Below are positions 6,237 to 7,240 of a stretch of DNA of 7,240 bases, piece by piece; position 1 is the stretch's first letter; each line of letters begins with the position of its first letter. The notes below the pieces were generated by a model. The model worked only from the letters and a program-made list of their open reading frames with translations. It ran no database searches and was not told where the DNA came from. This stretch comes from Rhodoferax sp. UBA6134 (GTDB taxonomy: Bacteria; Pseudomonadota; Gammaproteobacteria; Burkholderiales; Burkholderiaceae_C): contig DIVK01000027.1 in NCBI GenBank assembly GCA_002422455.1, positions 4,752 through 11,991 on the forward strand, in the 5' to 3' direction. A program made the position numbers and the translations under genes.

Positions 6237-6533
6237 TCAGGGCTTGCCGGGAGCCCGGGGGGGCGGCACAACGCCGGTTGCTGCATGGTTGCGCGCCAGC
6301 AGGGCCGGCGCCAGACTGGCAGCCTGGTCGTCTCGGTCGCCCTGACCCAGGGTCTTGTTGATCTCAATCCCCTTGCGGTAATAGTCTTCGGTAACCACCG
6401 GGTCCGGTCGCGTCACCGCAAGGTACAGAGTGATGAAACTGGCGATAACCACGATGGCGGGCCCTGCCAGTACCAGCCAGACGTGTCCGAACCGCCACCA
6501 GGGAGCGGGCGAGCCAAGAGTATTGTTTTGCAT
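6237..6533 (-). CDS. ccoH: CcoH/FixH-family cbb3 oxidase assembly protein (short form)
   Basis: CcoH is a bitopic membrane protein needed for stable assembly of cbb3-type cytochrome c oxidase. The 98-residue product has one N-terminal transmembrane helix (about 18-40, HVWLVLAGPAIVVIASFITLYLAV) followed by the family signature DPVVTEDYYRKGIEINKTL (44-62). The remainder is a short Ala/Pro-rich tail, so most of the C-terminal domain of longer FixH proteins (around 150 residues in alphaproteobacteria) is absent. ATG 6533 is preferred over an in-frame TTG at 6539, because AAGGA lies six bases before the ATG but directly abuts the TTG. That AAGGA overlaps the TAA stop of ccoG, which implies tight translational coupling. 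Confidence 0.9.
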   Translation of the reverse strand: MQNNTLGSPAPWWRFGHVWLVLAGPAIVVIASFITLYLAVTRPDPVVTEDYYRKGIEINKTLGQGDRDDQAASLAPALLARNHAATGVVPPPRAPGKP

Positions 6534-6539
6534 GGTCAA

Positions 6540-6544
6540 TCCTT
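6540..6544 (-). promoter_or_regulatory. Ribosome binding site of ccoH, overlapping the ccoG stop
   Basis: The minus strand reads TAAGGA: the TAA stop of ccoG (6543-6545) shares two bases with the AAGGA site. Six bases separate the site from ATG 6533. This decides the ccoH start and indicates coupling. Confidence 0.75.
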
Positions 6545-7240
6545 ATCGCGGAACCAGAAACGCCGATTTTTCCACCAAATGCCCCGGCGCGTCCAGCGAG
6601 TCAATTTCAAACTGAATCGCGTGGGAACCTGGCGCCGCCGCATCAAACGGGGCCTGCACCCGCACTGCAACCCAACGTGACTGGGTGGCTTCCACCTGCA
6701 CCGTGTCGTCGGAAGCCACCTGCAAACCGGGCAGGCCAGTCGCGGTGATTCGGTAGCGCTGCGCCGACTCGGTGGCGTTCATGACCTGCAGCCGGTAAAC
6801 ATTTTCGATCTTGCCCCCCGGCACGATACGCGCCATGACGCCCCGGTCCCGCACCACATCAACCTTGAATGGCGTGCGCAGCGACAGGCTGACCAGCATG
6901 GCGATAACGATGGTCCCCAAAATCGACGCATAGACCAGAACGCGGGGCCTGAGCACGTGGCGCCAGGTCTGCGCCCGGCTCCAGTGCCGGCTCACGGCAT
7001 TTTCGGTGGTGTACTTGACCAGCCCCCGGGCATAACCCATCTTGTCCATCACGGTATCGCACACATCGGCGCAAGCGCCACAGCCAATGCACTCGTACTG
7101 CAGGCCTTTGCGGATGTCGATGCCGGTGGGACAGACCTGAACGCACAGAGTGCAATCCACGCAGGCACCGAGGTTCAGCGCCCCGGCGTCTGCCTTGCGC
7201 GACCTCGAACCACGGGGTTCGCCCCGCTGCGCATCGTAGG
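6543..7240 (-). CDS. ccoG: CcoG/RdxA/FixG cbb3 assembly ferredoxin-like protein, C-terminal part (5' end cut)
   Basis: CcoG is a membrane-bound [4Fe-4S] protein of cbb3 oxidase biogenesis, reported to reduce Cu(II) for delivery to the oxidase. About 231 C-terminal residues are present; the N-terminal membrane helices lie beyond the right edge. The visible part begins YDAQRGEPRGSRSRK, then carries two ferredoxin motifs: CVDCTLCVQVCP (CX2CX2CX3CP) and CIGCGACADVC (CX2CX2CX3C). GLVKYTTENA and a last transmembrane helix (VLVYASILGTIVIAMLVSL) follow, and then a periplasmic Ig-like FixG C-terminal domain from SLRTPFKVDVVRDRG to the end (EKSAFLVPR). The reading frame runs past the right edge; the GTG at 7160 is an internal valine codon, not a start. 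It is followed at once by ccoH. The ccoNOP structural genes are probably further right. Confidence 0.97.
   Translation of the reverse strand, partial: YDAQRGEPRGSRSRKADAGALNLGACVDCTLCVQVCPTGIDIRKGLQYECIGCGACADVCDTVMDKMGYARGLVKYTTENAVSRHWSRAQTWRHVLRPRVLVYASILGTIVIAMLVSLSLRTPFKVDVVRDRGVMARIVPGGKIENVYRLQVMNATESAQRYRITATGLPGLQVASDDTVQVEATQSRWVAVRVQAPFDAAAPGSHAIQFEIDSLDAPGHLVEKSAFLVPR

Noticed and set aside
6358..6371. FNR-box-like TTGAT-CTCA-ATCCC
   Set aside because: It lies inside ccoH, where it encodes the conserved GIEINK signature, matches only 8 of 10 positions, and is not upstream of any gene start.
7158..7160. GTG as a start of a 205-residue ferredoxin-like protein
   Set aside because: The frame continues upstream to the window edge with typical CcoG sequence, including the first Cys of CVDCTLC, so this is an internal valine codon.

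Overview
The window is GC-rich and densely coding, and looks like a betaproteobacterial chromosome, most likely order Burkholderiales, family Comamonadaceae (Rhodoferax/Polaromonas-like). This rests on the Smc (rather than MukB) condensin, the style of the FNR, HemN and DusA proteins, and the microaerobic gene neighbourhood. The genus is an inference from remembered protein style, not from a search.

Layout from left to right: the N-terminal half of smc (minus strand, cut by the left edge); a 151-bp spacer; dusA (minus), which carries a short dispersed repeat inside its reading frame; a perfect 24-bp palindrome overlapping the end of a TauE/SafE-like (DsbD_2-type) membrane protein gene (minus); hemN (minus); a 128-bp divergent regulatory region with a perfect FNR box; fnr (plus); a short convergent spacer with competing hairpins; a small two-helix membrane protein gene (minus); ccoH/fixH (minus); and the C-terminal part of ccoG (minus, cut by the right edge).

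The right two thirds is an oxygen-responsive module. CcoG and CcoH assemble cbb3-type cytochrome c oxidase, HemN makes haem without oxygen, the HCxxMCG/LPCG membrane protein is probably involved in metal or redox handling for the same enzyme, and FNR senses oxygen through a [4Fe-4S] cluster. The FNR box lies exactly where a class II activated hemN promoter requires it: centred at -41.5 from an inferred start site, with 22 bp between box and -10. hemN and the TauE-like gene, and perhaps dusA, form one transcription unit. ccoG, ccoH and the small membrane gene form another that converges on fnr.

I see no mobile element, phage, CRISPR array, defence system or RNA gene. No novel multi-gene system is evident. 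The points worth a second look are small: the in-frame repeat in dusA, the palindrome, the architecture of the hemN promoter, a chain of minimal ORFs leading into fnr, and the uncharacterised 88-residue membrane protein. No gene-free stretch exceeds about 150 bases.
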